From the NCBI GenBank assembly GCA_019915015.1, contig JAHBBC010000002.1, positions 744,001 through 808,000 of the forward strand: DNA of 64,000 nucleotides, in the 5' to 3' direction. Positions 35,145 to 48,306 of this stretch are shown here, piece after piece. The notes under the pieces were generated by a model. That model had not been told where the DNA came from, did not search any database, and saw only the letters and a program-made list of their open reading frames with translations. Within the stretch, counting starts at the first letter, position 1. The number at the start of each line of letters is the position of its first letter. The DNA comes from Auriscalpium vulgare. Taxonomy: Eukaryota > Basidiomycota > Agaricomycetes > Russulales > Auriscalpiaceae. The translations under genes were made by a program, and so were the position numbers.

Positions 35145-36891
35145 GCCGCTTGTCGTGTCGTCGGCCCCCATTTTTCTCCACCACAGCATACGACTCGGAC
35201 GATCAATCCACCTGTATCATTTAGACACCACCCGTCATCTATACCCGCCCTGTAGCCACTTAGCCAGGCACTTGTCGCACTAGAACTAGCATAGACTCTA
35301 CACCATTAATTCTTCGTGTATTTCGAGTATCGTTGCATATTATGATAGATCTCATTTTCCCCACTGCACTTAAGAACGGGCCCAGCCAGCGTCCAATGTC
35401 AAGAGATATGGTATGCACCCAGATCGCATGTTTCCTTTGGGTCGCGCGCCAGCAGGCTCAATGTCCATCGATCAGTCTTTCTGAAGCCATCCCGACATGC
35501 CACTCGGGAATCAATAAGGTCTGATTAGCTGTGACTCGAATTAATTGCCGGCGCACTGTTGCGCCACGGACTTGCATCTGAGGGCGATGGGTGGATGGAC
35601 TATCTGCGTAACGTCAATCAGATTGTGCTGAGACTCGTCGTAACGGGTAACAAAAACAATCGCATCTTACATCACGCAGTACCGCTGCACGTAGACATAG
35701 CGCCTTGCACACAGCACGTCCCAAAAGGCTAGTCAGGTTCAAGAGCATTCAGAGAAGAACGGAAGTTTGGCGGAATGACGTCGTCTGTGTGCACGCCACG
35801 AACCAGCAGCATCAGTGCACGGCGAGTCATTTTAGCGAGGCTCCGACCACCAGGAAATACCGCGAGGCCGTAATATTAATGTGTTTCTGAAAGGCCAGGC
35901 GCCAGTGTCGGGCTCATTCGGAGCCCCTCGCCAGGTTCTCGTCTTATCGTAAAGGCTAGTGCCGTAGACTCGCATTGCGACCTACGATTGCGGGCTACAT
36001 GGGAAATCTCGGAATGCGGACGGCATGACTCAATGCAAGATACGGAGACGCCGCATTTATCGGTTCGCAACGCGCCAGGAGCCAGGCGGAGACGTAGTGA
36101 CGTTTCGGCTGTGAAGGCAGGTGGCAGGGAGGAGTTCATTCAGTAATGCAAAAGCTGGAGGCGGCCGGCTGGGGAAGAACCTCCATTCTGCCTTGTGCGA
36201 CGTCTGTGTAGCAATCAGCGTGAGGCAGACGTGCGTAGCCTCTACGTTCGGTCCACGCTAAATGCCTTGTCTGCCAAAACGACGAGGTGTTTCGGAGTGA
36301 GCAAACCTGTGTCTTCTTGTTTTCTTGGAACACGCAGCTAGAGCACCCTCCGAGGCAGCCGCAAGTGGGTTTTGTATTTCTTGGTCTGGCAGCGGCTCGA
36401 CAAAGTGACATAGCTGTGTCGTCCAAGATGAGTTGTTCGGCGATGATCGTCGTCAAGCAGCATGCACGACAAAGCATGATCAGAGCTCACAACAGCTGCT
36501 TGCCGGCGCGCGGTGCATAGTATGTATCCAAGAAGACAGCCCAGCATGCCCTTGCACAGGAAGCGCAGAAACGGTGAGCACCGAGCAGAGGAGTCACTAG
36601 TCGCACGCCAGTGCTCAGGCTTAGCAGTGTTGATAAATGTGGACTGCACTGAGTGTTGCTGATGCTGATCAGTACGCATGTTTCACCTGAGAGAGATGTC
36701 AGGTAGACAAGTGAAACGACGTGAAAGGATGTGGGAAGGAGGAGAGTTGAAAGCAGTCGGCAAAGCTGAGCAAAGAGTCGTGGCACGTGGACCTGGCGCT
36801 TAACCCATTAGCCACAACGGGTCGGCGGCGGCAGCAACCCGACGACCGCGACGACGACGAGGACTGCGGCGGTGACACGCCCAACTCCTGG
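35145..36891. other. Intergenic, no supported gene
   Basis: No coding region recognised. Overlapping frames near 36136-36905 on the minus strand have no family motif. The right part holds the promoter and 5' end of the RhoGAP gene; the frame is open upstream of the chosen start to 36787. Confidence 0.45.
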
Positions 36892-39608
36892 ATGAGCTTG
36901 AACATGCACGAAGACCCGGCCCCTCCGACCGTCTACGAGCCGCATGATAGTCATGAGCTCGGTTCTCCTACCGCTGCCAGCTACAGTTCTCATGCCATCC
37001 AGTCCTCGCCCTCACAAACAGTGCCACCCTCGGCAAGCAACCTTTCCAACGCCCACACCCCATCGAGACCTTCCATATCGTCCAGAACCTCCTCATCACC
37101 CCGGCAATCCAGCGTGGACCTCGATTTAGTAGGCAGGGCCTCAACATCTCGATGGCGGGATAGTCTCACTGCCGCCACGCCGAAGTCGGACGTTATGTCT
37201 GTCCCAAGCGAAACAATCACCGTCGTCGAGCCAAGTTTTGACGAGAATGTGCTCCGAGCGTTGTGCGATCTCGACGTGAGTTGCGCTGCTTGATCCCGTT
37301 GCGCCGAAATGACTCCGGAGTTGTTATAGTGTGGGGTTCCTCTATTACTCGATCGCATCAAGCAGAGCATGGTCTCATGCAGAGCAAGTCAACCTTTTGA
37401 TATTGCGTCTGTGGGGCTGATGGTTTTCGTAGGAGGCCTCTGTGTTCTTCAAGAAGCGGGCGGTCTTGGAGGAAGAGTTCGGCCGGGGTATGCAGAAGTT
37501 GGCCAAGAATACATCAGAGGTGTATTCTATGAACGATGGAAAAGCAGGGTACGTTGCTTACGGCCTCAAACGTGGACGTGTGATACTCACGCGCACTCGA
37601 CCCAGTTCTTTCGTCGCAGCCTGGCAATCCACCATGAAGATCCATGAAATTATGGCCGACAACCGCATCCGCTTTGCTCAACGCTTGAACGAGATGAGCG
37701 AAGAACTGGCCAATCTTGCCAAGGAGGTCGATAAGAACCGTAAAACAGTGCGTGTCCATTCCCCTCGCACACGCCTGGCGTATTTACGGCTGCCCCTTAG
37801 ACCAAGGACCTAGCCACCCGCTACGAGCGCAACTTACAAGAATCAGAAATGATCACGGAGAAGGCGAAGACCCGCTTTGACTTGAGTGCGGAGGAGCTTG
37901 AGCGTATCCTCCTTCAGAAAGAAGGCGAGTCGCTGAAAGATACCGGCCTCCAACCCCGCGCGCCTGCGGGAGGCAAACGCGCTATCGGGAAAGCGGTCGC
38001 GAAAGGCGGTCTCCTGCTGAAGGGTAAGAACCCCGGGAATGTATGCATTCGGTTCCGTCTTTGCCGTGTTTATCCTGTGACAAGAGACGTATGTAGATTC
38101 AAAGGCAAGAAGACGACATTCGTTCTCGAGTATCGGTATCGTCGGATGCCTACCGCAAGGCCGTCACCGAAACACAGAGTATACGACAGGAGTACTTTAA
38201 CTTCCAACTACCTCGAATCCTACGGGTGCGCAGTATCACGCATTTATCAATGCGCAGTGCTTCTCACACCTCACGAAGAGTCTGAAAGAATGCGCCGATG
38301 AGATTGACCTCGGTACACAATATCATCTAACACGATACGCTTTCCTCTACGAAAGCATCATGTTGAGCGACGGCTCGACATTGGCACCGGCTGGTATTGA
38401 AGATGGTGAGCCTCTCACAGCTGCACACAGACATCTCCCTGACGCTTTGGCGCAGGACCTGGTCTCAAAGCTACCATCGAATCGATCGACAACCGCTCTG
38501 ACTTCAAGGTGTATATGCAGAACTACGCATATGCTCACGGCGGCGTTCAGCGTGGGCCGAGACGGACAGGTCCTGAGCACGAAGGCTTCGTGAGTACGGA
38601 GTGTTTACATCGTCTCCGATGCTGACATCTGCACCCACCATCTGAAAATAGCTCCCACCTTTGCCGCAGCACGTGGATCGCACCCAGGCGAGTCCTGTCG
38701 TGCCCACGCCAAACAATGGCTACATACCTTTGCCGGAGAGAGGCAGACCTACCTTTGGCGTTGCCCTTGGGGAGCAAATGCAGCGTGATAATGCCGAAAT
38801 CCCTCCCATTATGGTCAAGTGCTGTGAGGCGATTGAAAAGTATGGGTTGTACTCCGTTGGGATCTATCGCATCAGCGGAACAATGAGCAAAGTAGCGAAG
38901 CTCAAAGAGCGCCTTGAGAAGGGTACGTATCAGCCGTTGGTCTCAACTCCTACTTAAGCTCACGTTTCGATCAGACCTGGATTCTGTCAACTTGGACGCC
39001 GACGAGTGGGCGACGGACATCAACAATGTCACAAGCGTGCTGAAGCTATGGCTGCGTGAACTGCCCGAGCCTCTTCTGACTCACGAATTGCATCAGGGCT
39101 TCCTTGATGCTGCCAGTACGTGACCAGTCCCACTTGGCCCAGTGTGGGAACACGGATGGCTTCTGACGTGATTGCACAGAAATCGAGAATGACCGCCTGC
39201 GGCATATCCGCGTCCACGAGCGTGTCAACGACTTGCCAGACGCGAACTACGCGACATTGAAATACTTCATGGGGCACCTACACAAGTGCGTGAGAGCATG
39301 CGCTATGAGCTGCGCGCGCGCTGACACCCGGGCAAAGGATAACACAGTTCGAGTCGGAGAACTCTATGTCCATCGGCAACCTATCCATCGTATTCGGGCC
39401 AACCCTGTTTAGCCAGAACCTGGGCAACGGCGCGAACGGGCAGAACGGACAGCCTGTCATGCAGGAGGCGACAGCCCAGAACAAAGTGCGTCTTCCATGG
39501 TGCTGTGCGTGTGAATGTGCATGCAGGCTGACGTCGTTGACACAGGCCATCGAAACCATCCTCGAGCACTACACCGACATATTCATTGACGAGGCCGAGG
39601 GCTCGTGA
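36892..39608 (+). CDS. F-BAR domain RhoGAP (Rgd1-like)
   Basis: Twelve exons (36892-37275, 37433-37548, 37606-37747, 37801-38040, 38097-38225, 38279-38405, 38456-38589, 38652-38922, 38975-39115, 39180-39285, 39338-39485, 39546-39608) give 666 aa. After a Ser/Pro-rich leader, an F-BAR domain spans about 115-420 (FFKKRAVLEEEFGRGMQKLA through TIESIDNRSDFKVYMQNYA). It bends or senses membranes. The RhoGAP domain follows at about 450-660 with the arginine finger Arg497 in GIYRISGTMSK and the block SVLKLWLRELPEPL. The product should turn off Rho-type GTPases at the cortex, controlling actin and wall growth. The start is the first in-frame ATG; an additional upstream exon cannot be excluded. The 157-nt first intron is longer than the rest. 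Confidence 0.92.
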
Positions 39609-40101
39609 ATCTGTGTCTCCGCCTCAGCGTCCCTCATTGTCCTACCTTGCCTTCATTATCTTTATACGGAGGGACTACATCGCTATCTCTTGCTTTTGTG
39701 CATACCCCCCTCTCAATGTACACCGCACGTTAGCGAACAATTCATCTTTCTGCGTCCTAGGGCCTGTGTTTATTACATGTTCACGTCGCTTTCGTATCTT
39801 ATAACATGCCTCTGCGGCGCCTTGTATCGCATAAAATATCCTGTACTTGTCTCGAAGGCTATTTATCCAGTGGAAGTTACATTTATTGAGACAGTGCGGG
39901 TGAGATTGCATATGATACACAGTGGGCATGGTTGGTCAATATGCACTCTAAGTGCTGTACGTACTAGTCTAAAAGTGACCTAGAAAGGAAGACTGCATCG
40001 ATAATGAGGAGCAGAAGACCTGTGATGCAATTCAATATTCGATTGAGGCCCTGGGCATATCGCAGTGACGTACGAGTCTCAGTCAAGGGCGATACGAGGT
40101 T
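39609..40101. other. Convergent intergenic region, no gene
   Basis: AT-richer sequence between the convergent RhoGAP and F-box gene ends, presumably both 3' untranslated regions. Confidence 0.6.
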
Positions 40102-41418
40102 TCAGCGGCTGGTGCAACCAGGTGACTCGGATATCCAGATACCGCCTTCTGTGAGCGTCCACTCCGTCCTCGATGGAAAGATAATCCGACGTAGGGACAC
40201 GCAGGCGCCGACCCACGCCACGCACAGCGCGAGCTCCTCCTCGGGGTCACTGCTGCCCGCCGCGCCGGTCACGGTCGCCGTCGGGGACAGGTCGAGGCGG
40301 CGGAGGTTGTGGAACTTGCCGAGCACGGTCGTCAGTGCGGTGAGCAGCCGCTGCACACGACAACGGTCAGGTCAGCATGCCGCGCGCGCGGACAGGAACG
40401 CGAATGCACGCACGATGCCGGAGAGCGCGAAGTGGAGGGTGTGGCGCAGCGCGAGGCGGACCTTGAGCACCTCGACGTGCGAGAGGTGGCGCGAGATGTC
40501 GCGCAGGAGCGTCGGCGTCACGGACATGCCGGAGAGGTCGAGCGTGCGGATGGGCGTGCTTGTGGACGCGATGCGGTACAGGTCGTCCTCCGTGACGAAC
40601 TCGTACCCGACGAGGCTCAGGCCCTGCACAGGCCGTCCGGGCAAGATGGATGCTGCGGTGACAGGGTAGCCGCGGAAGGAGCTCAGGTAGGGCACATCGT
40701 TGGGGCGAAGGGATAGCGGCTTGATGAAGTCGCCGAGTTTGAAGTGTAGGAGATCAGGATGGTTGCGGAGGACGAGCTCTGGCGACTCACTGATCCCGTG
40801 GAGGGAGAGGAAGCGCAGGGAGGGGAGGTGGAAGGATGGATAGAAGCTGCGTGGGGGAAGCACGGGGAAGTACTCTGCGAGGCCGAAGGAGAGCTCGAGC
40901 GACTCGAGGCTGAGGAAGGTGGGGATGAGCGTGCGGACGATGTTCTTGGCGATGATGAGGAGAAACGCCGGGCTCTCGACCGAGTCGGTCTGCCATCTGA
41001 TGTGGAAGCGGCGCACGACCTCGGCAAGGTGCGGGTACATGGAGAGCGTCTCGCAGCAGCGCAGGGTGGTCGCTGGGACAGCGGGGGACACGACCATGTT
41101 CTTGAACGGAGAGGCGGACGTGCGGGGCAGGACCTCGCTGACCACGACGGAGGTGTAGAGCAGACGCTCTGCGACGGCGCGCCAACGGCTGTTGACGCAG
41201 GCGATGCGTGTGAGGTTGGCATGGGGCAGGTAGTCGAAGATGTCGGAGAGGATCTCGTTTGGGAGGGAGGAGACGCGGGGGCGGCGGGTGCGTATGCGGA
41301 TGGCGGCGGGGCGGTAGATGGTGCTCGCCGGGGCGAGGGTGGTGCAGGACATGCAGACGACGACGACGACGACGACGACGGGGCCGCGCTGGGGGGAGGA
41401 GGAAGAGAGGGCTATCAC
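40102..41418 (-). CDS. F-box protein with leucine-rich segment
   Basis: Two exons (41418-40414 and 40350-40102) give 417 aa. The F-box begins at RVSSLPNEILSDIFDYLP and runs through CVNSRWRAVAERLLYTS. Leucine-rich segments follow (SLESLELSF, RTLDLSGMSVTPT, HNLRRLDLSP). It is expected to be a substrate adaptor of an SCF ubiquitin ligase; the target is unknown. The (GAC)8 microsatellite at 41356-41379 encodes eight valines if the first ATG at 41418 is used. A start at 41352 would avoid it and looks as likely. Confidence 0.85.
41356..41379 (+). repeat. (GAC)8 microsatellite
   Basis: Eight perfect GAC units at the 5' end of the F-box gene, read on the coding strand as a run of valine codons. Confidence 0.9.
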
Positions 41419-43052
41419 AGAGAAATAGGACGCATCTTCGTCGGCGCAGTTGGACCACGGCTATATTGCAGAGGTGTGCGGGGCCAGCGGAATAATCACG
41501 GCCTTTCCATTTCTCATGCAGCCACACGCCGTCGTGCATTTGCCGCGCACGGATCGTTCTACCGACAGCCGGTCAGGCGCAGACACGGCAGAGAAATGGC
41601 GCTGTCGGCGCGCAGAGGGCGAAAGGCACGGCGGCGGCGGTCGCGCTGAGGCAGAGTCGTGGTGGCGGCAGAGTCATGAGACGGCCTATTCCTCCGAGCG
41701 CGCACCAGTCGAGACACGACTCTACACCTGCGTTCTATCTCGCACCAACACCGCGGTGCTCTCCGCCAGCCTTCTGTGCTTCCACCGGCGACAGACTGCC
41801 CCTTCCAGGACCACTGCACACACACCCGCCGTCCGCTCAGGCTCGATTCCCCCGCACCCCGCGATAACACCCCAAAAAGCGGTGTACGCCGTAAATTGCC
41901 CGAGCACCGAGATCCGCTCATCTCTGTGCCTGACACTCATGTCATTGCCCATACAACACACGACTCCGAGACAGGCCCTAATGGCGGTGAGAAGGAGGTC
42001 ACTTGGTAGCAACACAACGCGCACCTGTTCGGCGTCATGCACCTGGTGCCCTCTGGCCATCCACATATCGGCTTCTGGCGGGGTGAGAGTGTCGTCACTG
42101 TCAAGTGAGGTCGGTGACCGGCGCTAGCCGGTGGAATTGCATCACGTTCATCTGTGCCTTCTCCTAGCATCACTAAGATGTCCTATACCGCCGTTTCTTT
42201 GTGGGGATAGAATACCTCGAAGCCTACACAGCTAAGAATACACCTCGAGCTACTGAACAGAGCAGCGCACACGTTGCCAAGGTCCAGCTCGTTTGTGCAA
42301 GGGTTTCCCAGAGCGCCAGCCATCAGATATACTTGGCGAAAAATAAGCTACCGGCGTTGCAGGGCGCAGCTAGAAGATGATGATGCGGGCCACATCCGAT
42401 CGGACGGTCACAGAGCACTCGGTCGGTCTCCAGGACAAGTGGGAGTTCTGACAAGGCGATGAAGGGTAAGTCAATAAGTGTGAGGGAGACGGAGCCGAGA
42501 TGAAGTTCTTCTGAGCACTTGAGTCCTTTATTCGCATGGCTGAATGTGATTCCATGGCAATAAATTGCCGTTTGAAGACACAGGTCGGCGGCCGATGGGC
42601 GACGGCTCAATGAAAAGCAGGAGCACTGGTTCCTTGAGAACTTCGGACCGCAGTCAGACAAGCGACGAGCGTAGACCCCCGCGCCGGTAATATGACTACA
42701 ATGTAGTCTCCGTTGCAGACCTCGCGCGGAAGACAGTCGTACCGACAATGATAAGGATGTTGCCAAGTGTCTTTGGCCCCCAGTTGCTGTAGAGGCTCGG
42801 AGCGAGAGACTCGTAAATCACCATGGCCTCAGCCAGGCGGAAGACAGTCGGTCCGATTTTTTTTTTGTGCGGCGCCACCAGAAAGTAATGCTGCGCCCGC
42901 AATGGGCTGAGCACGCGCAAGACCGAGGAACCGAGTGCAACGAACAGCCTGCCGAATGAAAGAGACTGAGGTTGGAGACGAACGGTCGCGCCGCGCGGGC
43001 CCGCCGCGCTCCCGCCTCGTGCATCGACGCCGCGTCACGGCCAGGCGTGCCA
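41419..43052. other. Intergenic, no supported gene
   Basis: It lies between the divergent F-box gene and cardiolipin synthase gene. Long GC-rich frames on both strands overlap each other and carry no motif. GCGGAAGACAGTCG occurs twice, near 42728 and 42837. Confidence 0.5.
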
Positions 43053-44164
43053 ATGCGTCTCCCGTTGCTTCACCTCCATGTCCTACCGCGCCCATCCCTC
43101 CTCGCCCGCCCAACACGCGCAATCTCCCCTCTCTACCGTCATGCACGCATCATAAGCGTCCGCGCGCAGCACGCGGCGCCGCCAGAGCGCAAGCCAACGC
43201 TGCGCGAGAACATCTACACACTGCCGAACTTCCTCACCGCGACGCGCATCGCCGCGTGTCCCGTGCTCGGCTGGGCGGTGCTGGATGGCAACTTCGAGCT
43301 CGCGACAGGGCTGCTCGTGTATGCGGGGCTAACAGACTGGGTGCGCAAATGTCGCAGTCGTGTGCGCTGGAGCTGATCGGCGCGCGGGTGCAGGTCGACG
43401 GGTTCCTCGCGCGGAGGTATAACATGAGCTCGGTGCTGGGGACTATCCTGGATCCGGCGGCAGACAAAACGCTGATGACCACGCTGGTGGTCACTCTGAC
43501 CATGAAGAGTTTGCTGCCATGTGCGTCCTTCCGCTCTCGTTCCCGCCGCAAGGCTAACGGAGCTCTCTGTGTTTGATGCAGTACCCGTCGCGGTAATTGT
43601 CCTCGGACGCGACGTCTTGCTCAGCCTCTCTGCTTTCTACATCCGCTACACCTCGCTCCCCTCACCCGTACGTCATCCCCAGCACGCTGATATCTTTATC
43701 TTCATCACGCTAATGCTTTTGTGTCTTACGCCCGTCAGAAAACATTTCAGCGCTACTGGGACTTCTCCATCCCCTCAGCGGAGGTGCGCCCCACCGCGAT
43801 TAGCAAGGTGCGTCCGGGGCCCGTTCCACCTCCATTCGCGTCGGCTCCATGATACTGAATGACCTCACGCCCACCCTAGATAAACACGGCGCTCCAGCTG
43901 CTGCTCATGGGGTCGACAACCGTCAGCCCGCTTCTGCCAGGCATGGCCGTCGGCATCGGCCATTTCCTCTACGGCCTGCAGTAAGCGTCGCCTGCCTCCC
44001 CTCAGAAGCTCCGGAGTCTCGTAAACTCACGTCAGGCATCTGTGTGCAGGTGGACGGTGGCGGCTACGACGATCTGGAGCGGCTTGTCCTACGTCTTCGC
44101 TAAGGACGCTGTGCGCGTCCTGTCTGATGTCCGGCGGCCGAAGGAGCCCCCGCACCAGTCCTGA
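43053..44164 (+). CDS. CRD1: Cardiolipin synthase (CDP-alcohol phosphatidyltransferase)
   Basis: Six exons (43053-43340, 43394-43520, 43582-43667, 43739-43807, 43880-43980, 44050-44164) give 261 aa. The CDP-alcohol phosphotransferase signature D-x2-D-G-x2-A-R-x8-G-x3-D-x3-D is complete: Asp95, Asp98, Gly99, Ala102, Arg103, Gly112, Asp116, Asp120 (TDWVDGFLARRY and GTILDPAADK). The first 40 residues are basic, lack acids and look like a mitochondrial presequence, and the PNFLTATRI block precedes the catalytic domain. The enzyme joins CDP-diacylglycerol and phosphatidylglycerol to make cardiolipin in the inner mitochondrial membrane. The C-terminal membrane segments are in the last three exons. 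Confidence 0.92.
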
Positions 44165-44928
44165 ACTCGAACTCCACCGGCCAGGCTGGCGAGGCGCGGT
44201 GTCTTTCCTTTATCCTTTGCTCAATCTGAGCCGTGCATACACATCTACGCAAACTTGGACTCTCGATCTCCCATCCGGTATCAACGCCTTGCCCTGGCAC
44301 ATGCCGCTCATTGAGCGCCAAGTGCGCGTCCACCTACTGTCATGGGACGATACGTTGTTCAGCCCTTGTTAATATCCGTCAAGTCGGTGCTAATGCCATG
44401 TCCAATTTTATCGACATTTCTCCGAGGCCGTGCTGCAGCGTGGAGGAGGCGCTCCGGGGTATGCTGTAAGTGACGGCGGGGGCGGCTGTCTTTGGGTCGC
44501 GGCGGCGATGGCGGGCGGTAGGAAGCAGCGGAAGGCATCTGTCAGGGTCTCGAATGGCCGCTCATGAGAACGACGGGGCTACTGCCCGGCTGCATCGCGG
44601 ACGCAAGTCGTAAGCGGGGGAAGCTGGGAGGCAATGTCGTTCTACTGATTTAGGGCCGGAAAGAAGAGCTGGTCGTGGAAGCCGAGTATGCTTCCTGCTT
44701 TGATGAAATGAACTAGCGCAGAGATGGAAGGATTTGCCACCGCGCGGTAAATCCAATTTCATGCTAAAACGCCCACCATATTCTCAATGCACAATAAAAC
44801 TAACCCCTCGGGCAATTATGTCGTATGTGGTACTACCACATCGGAAGGAAACCATATAAAGTCTTTCAAACTTCCACTCAACCCCACTTCGCCTATACAT
44901 CATTCTGCTGGATGACGACGAGGATCAG
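44165..44928. other. Convergent intergenic region, no gene
   Basis: 3' sides of cardiolipin synthase and the BTB gene. No supported coding region. Confidence 0.55.
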
Positions 44929-46166
44929 CTACTGACAGTGATGCATACACGAAACACTCACCAGACCAAAACTCTCTGGAAGTTTATTCCAAATATCTTG
45001 CCTCAACGCGTCAATCTGGCTTTCAAGGTGCGCCGTGCACGGGTCACAGCGACTCGAGTCTTTCTTCGCGATGTCCTCTCTAACCATCACACGCAGACCG
45101 CGAAGATACCATAGAGACTCGCTTTCCACAAGATTTGAGAGACAATTGCTCAACCAGGTACGTATTCCCACATGACATGGGCTAGCTTGCTGACAAGTCG
45201 GCAACGCAAATGACTTGATACCCGCCTTCATCATCTTACTGGATCTGGTCTGGCCAGAGATGAGTCGGCACAGGTCCTCAGAGTTGAGGCCGCTGATGTG
45301 CGGATCCTGAGAGGGGGAAATGAGGCGGACACGGACGCTCAAAAGATAAAATGCTAAAGGGAGGACGTCGGGGATGGAGCATAGCCTGGCAAGAGATATA
45401 ATCTGCCCTGTAGGCCGCGCGCATGAGAAAAGGCGGCGGACACTAAAAAGTGAGGGGATGGCCTCACCAGGGTCTGTGGGGAGGGTATATTTCACATTTA
45501 TATCACTCAACAATGTATCATAGCCCCCCAATGTTGACGGCCACTGCGTTTTGAGCGCACGAACGACGATATCCCGGATGTCTTGTGCTCCGTATTTTGT
45601 GGCGAGACGAAGAATGCCGTGGTACGAAGGAGGGAAATGAACGGGGGCTGTTTGACCCGGGGTCCGTGCGACGGGGACGTGATGAGTCTCCCTGTAAAAG
45701 CTAAATCTTTGGACCGGAGCAAGTTGAACGTAGCGTACTTCGGAAAGTATAGGGCTTTCAAGAAAAGCACCACGTCGCCTGGATCATCCGGCAGGTCCAT
45801 AACAGGCAAACCGTCGATGTGTTCGGAGTCGGCAACGAATGCAGCCTGCGGCCCAGAGAACATGCTCTCGAACGCGGAGCAGTGGAGCGCCAGAATGTGT
45901 TTGTGCACCTTGTACAGAGTGCGTCGCGGTGGCGTGTCGCGAGGCAGGGTGCGAATAACGATGCTCGCGTCTTGGAAGCATAGGTCCGGGCTTTCGACGT
46001 CGCCGCTGCCTTTAGTCTGTTCAGGGGACGGGATAGGGGGTGCATCTGGCCCCGATTCTTGCGGTGTGCCTATCGTGGGCGTGGTAGGCGTGGTGGGCAT
46101 AGTCGACATCGTCGGCTCGGCGGGCGTTGGACTGCCAAACCAAGAAAGAAACGTCGGCGTCGGCAT
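44929..46166 (-). CDS. BTB/POZ domain protein
   Basis: Two exons (46166-45739 and 45691-44929) splice in phase to about 396 aa. A Pro/Thr-rich leader (residues 1-60) precedes a BTB domain with RTLYKVHKHILALHCSAF and MFSGPQAAF, then SYHGILRLATKYGAQDIRD and a C-terminal region with HISGLNSEDLC. Such BTB proteins are expanded in Agaricomycetes; some BTB proteins recruit partners to cullin-3 ubiquitin ligases, but the role here is unknown. A GTGAGT donor near 44955 suggests a final short intron followed directly by a stop, so the last ten residues are uncertain. A decayed tandem copy lies upstream at 46668-47887. Confidence 0.82.
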
Positions 46167-46667
46167 ATCCTAGACGTGTTAGAACCACGATCTAGTCGAC
46201 TCTCACCTGCTGGGGGGAATGCAAGACAAGGTTATAGAAAGCGGGTGCGGCAAATTGTGATCGAAAGAGGTTCTCTGAGGGAGGATGCGTCTGCCTTCTG
46301 TCCTGAGGAAGTCAGACGTACAATCACCGATAACTGCTTGACAGAACTGCAAGGCAGCTTGAGTTATAGGACCGCATAATAGGAGAGGCCCCTCGGGAGC
46401 GACACCGCGGCAATTCCTGCCCCGGTGTCTCGTTCAGGCGCCACCAGTTCTTCAACATCGGAATCTCACTGCAATGTGATGCCAGGGGGCAGTGTCAACG
46501 GATGCAGCTGCGATACAGTGAACCGCGAGGGAGAAATAAGACATCGGAAGGTGTGGGTGTACGATCACGTTGAGGATTTGAGCCCCACTTCGCTGAGACA
46601 TCCTTCTGCTGGAAAAGACGCAATGTTCAGCTGCTGACAAGCGGTGGATACTTACACGGACACTCAC

Positions 46668-47887
46668 CAGACCAAAACTCTCTGGGAGTTTCATCCATAT
46701 ACTTTGCCTCAACGCGTTGATCTGACTCCGAAGGTTCGCCGTGCATGGGTCACAGAAAACCTTCTTCGCACCAGCCTCTCTGGCTCGCGCGCGCAAATAG
46801 CGAAGATACCATAGAGGCTCACCTTCCATGATATCTAAGAGGTTCTTGTCTAACCAGGTGCGCATTTCCACGTGACATAGGCTAGCTTGACAAGTCGACA
46901 GCACGAATGACTTGATATCGGCCTGCATCATCTTATTGGATCTGTTTTGGCCCCAATGAGTTGGCACAGGTCCCCAGAGTTGAGGCCGTTGATGTGCGGA
47001 TCGCGAGCGGGGGATGCATTTCGAACACGGATGCTCAAAAGATGGACAAGAGGGAGAACGTCAGGAATGGAGCACAACCTGGCGAGAGATATGATCTGCC
47101 CTATATGTCGCACACATGAGAAGAGGCGTACACTGGAGACGAGGGAAATATCCCCACCGAAATTTGCGGGGTAGACATATCTCTTTTTTACGTCACTCAA
47201 CAATGTATCATAGCCACCCAATGTTGACGGCCACTGCGTTTTTAAGGCAAGGACGACAATATCCTGAACATCTTGTGCACCATATTTCATAGCGAGACGA
47301 AGAATGCCGTGGTACGAAGGAGGGAGATGAGCGGGGGCTGTTACACCCGAGATATCTGCGACGGGGACGTGATGAGTCTCCCTGTGTCACAAGTTCACCC
47401 TGGTTAAACCGGACAAGCAGAATTTAGCGTACTTTGGAAAACAGGGCATTCAAGAAATGCAGCACGTCGTCTGGATTATCCAGCACGTCCATTACAGGCA
47501 GTCCGTCGTGGCGGTCGGAGCCGACATCGAAGGCAGCCTGCGGTCCACTGAACATCACATCGAACACGGAACAGTGCAGCGCCAGAACGTGTTTGTGCAC
47601 CTTGTACAAAGTGCGTCGCGGAGGCGTGCCTTGAGGCAGGGTACGGATGACGACGCTCGCGTCTTGGAGGCATAGATCCGGACTGTCTTGGACGTCGCCG
47701 CCGCCGCCCACTGCGGACACAAATTGGGGTGCATCTAGGATCTTTTCTTGCGGGTTGCTCATCGTAGGCGTGGTGGCCACAGTGGGTGAAGTCGGCATGG
47801 TCGGCATGGTAGTAGTCGTGGTGGGCGTGCCAGTGGTAGTGGGCGTGTGACGCCGAACCAAGAAAGGAGCATCGAAGTTAGCTGCAT
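46668..47887 (-). pseudogene. Tandem BTB gene copy with three frameshifts
   Basis: This region aligns over its whole length with the BTB gene at 44929-46166, including the intron position, but three indels break it. One lies after LSWFG near the start (about 47855). A 2-base loss next to the intron donor occurs where the intact copy has GCCCTATACTTTCCG and this one GCCCTGTTTTCC (about 47435). A 1-base loss lies near 46945-46955, after HINGLNSGDLC. BTB motifs such as RTLYKVHKHVLALHC and SYHGILRLAMKYGAQD remain readable. The second break might be bypassed by another donor, but the other two would still stop it. The leader has also expanded ACC/CCA repeats giving Thr/Pro runs. Confidence 0.75.
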
Positions 47888-48306
47888 TTCCTATCCGACG
47901 CCTGTTAGAGCCAAGATCGATGCTCGCTAGTTGAGTCTCACCTGTGGGACAGTAGACTGCGAGTGCAGTCAGGAGGCGCTGTCCAGGCAGACAGGAGACC
48001 CCTCGGTCAGACACGGAGCAGATCAGTCAGATGGGGGCTCTCGGACGGCTGTCAGCCCGCGAGGCCTAGTTATGATAGGACGTCAGCGCGATACCTGAGA
48101 AACACAACATTATTTTTTCCGGTGGTTTCGACCGCTTCGAGGTGAAAGCATGCATCTCAGCTATTAGGCAAACGCCACACGCCGCCAATGTATACAGCTC
48201 TAAACGAAGGCCTAAAAATCAATATCATCAGTATCGCACAAGAAACCAGAGAAGAAACCAGAAAGTTACCACAACTCTGTACTTTTTGCCCTCCATCTCT
48301 CCCGTC

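Noticed and set aside
34875..35189. 104-codon minus-strand frame with Cys pairs
   Set aside because: It is antisense to the spliced small Cys-rich gene, whose plus-strand model has two canonical introns and better Cys spacing.
40759..41649. 296-codon plus-strand frame
   Set aside because: It is antisense to the F-box gene and of very low complexity (Glu/Gly/Asp-rich), so it is treated as a shadow.
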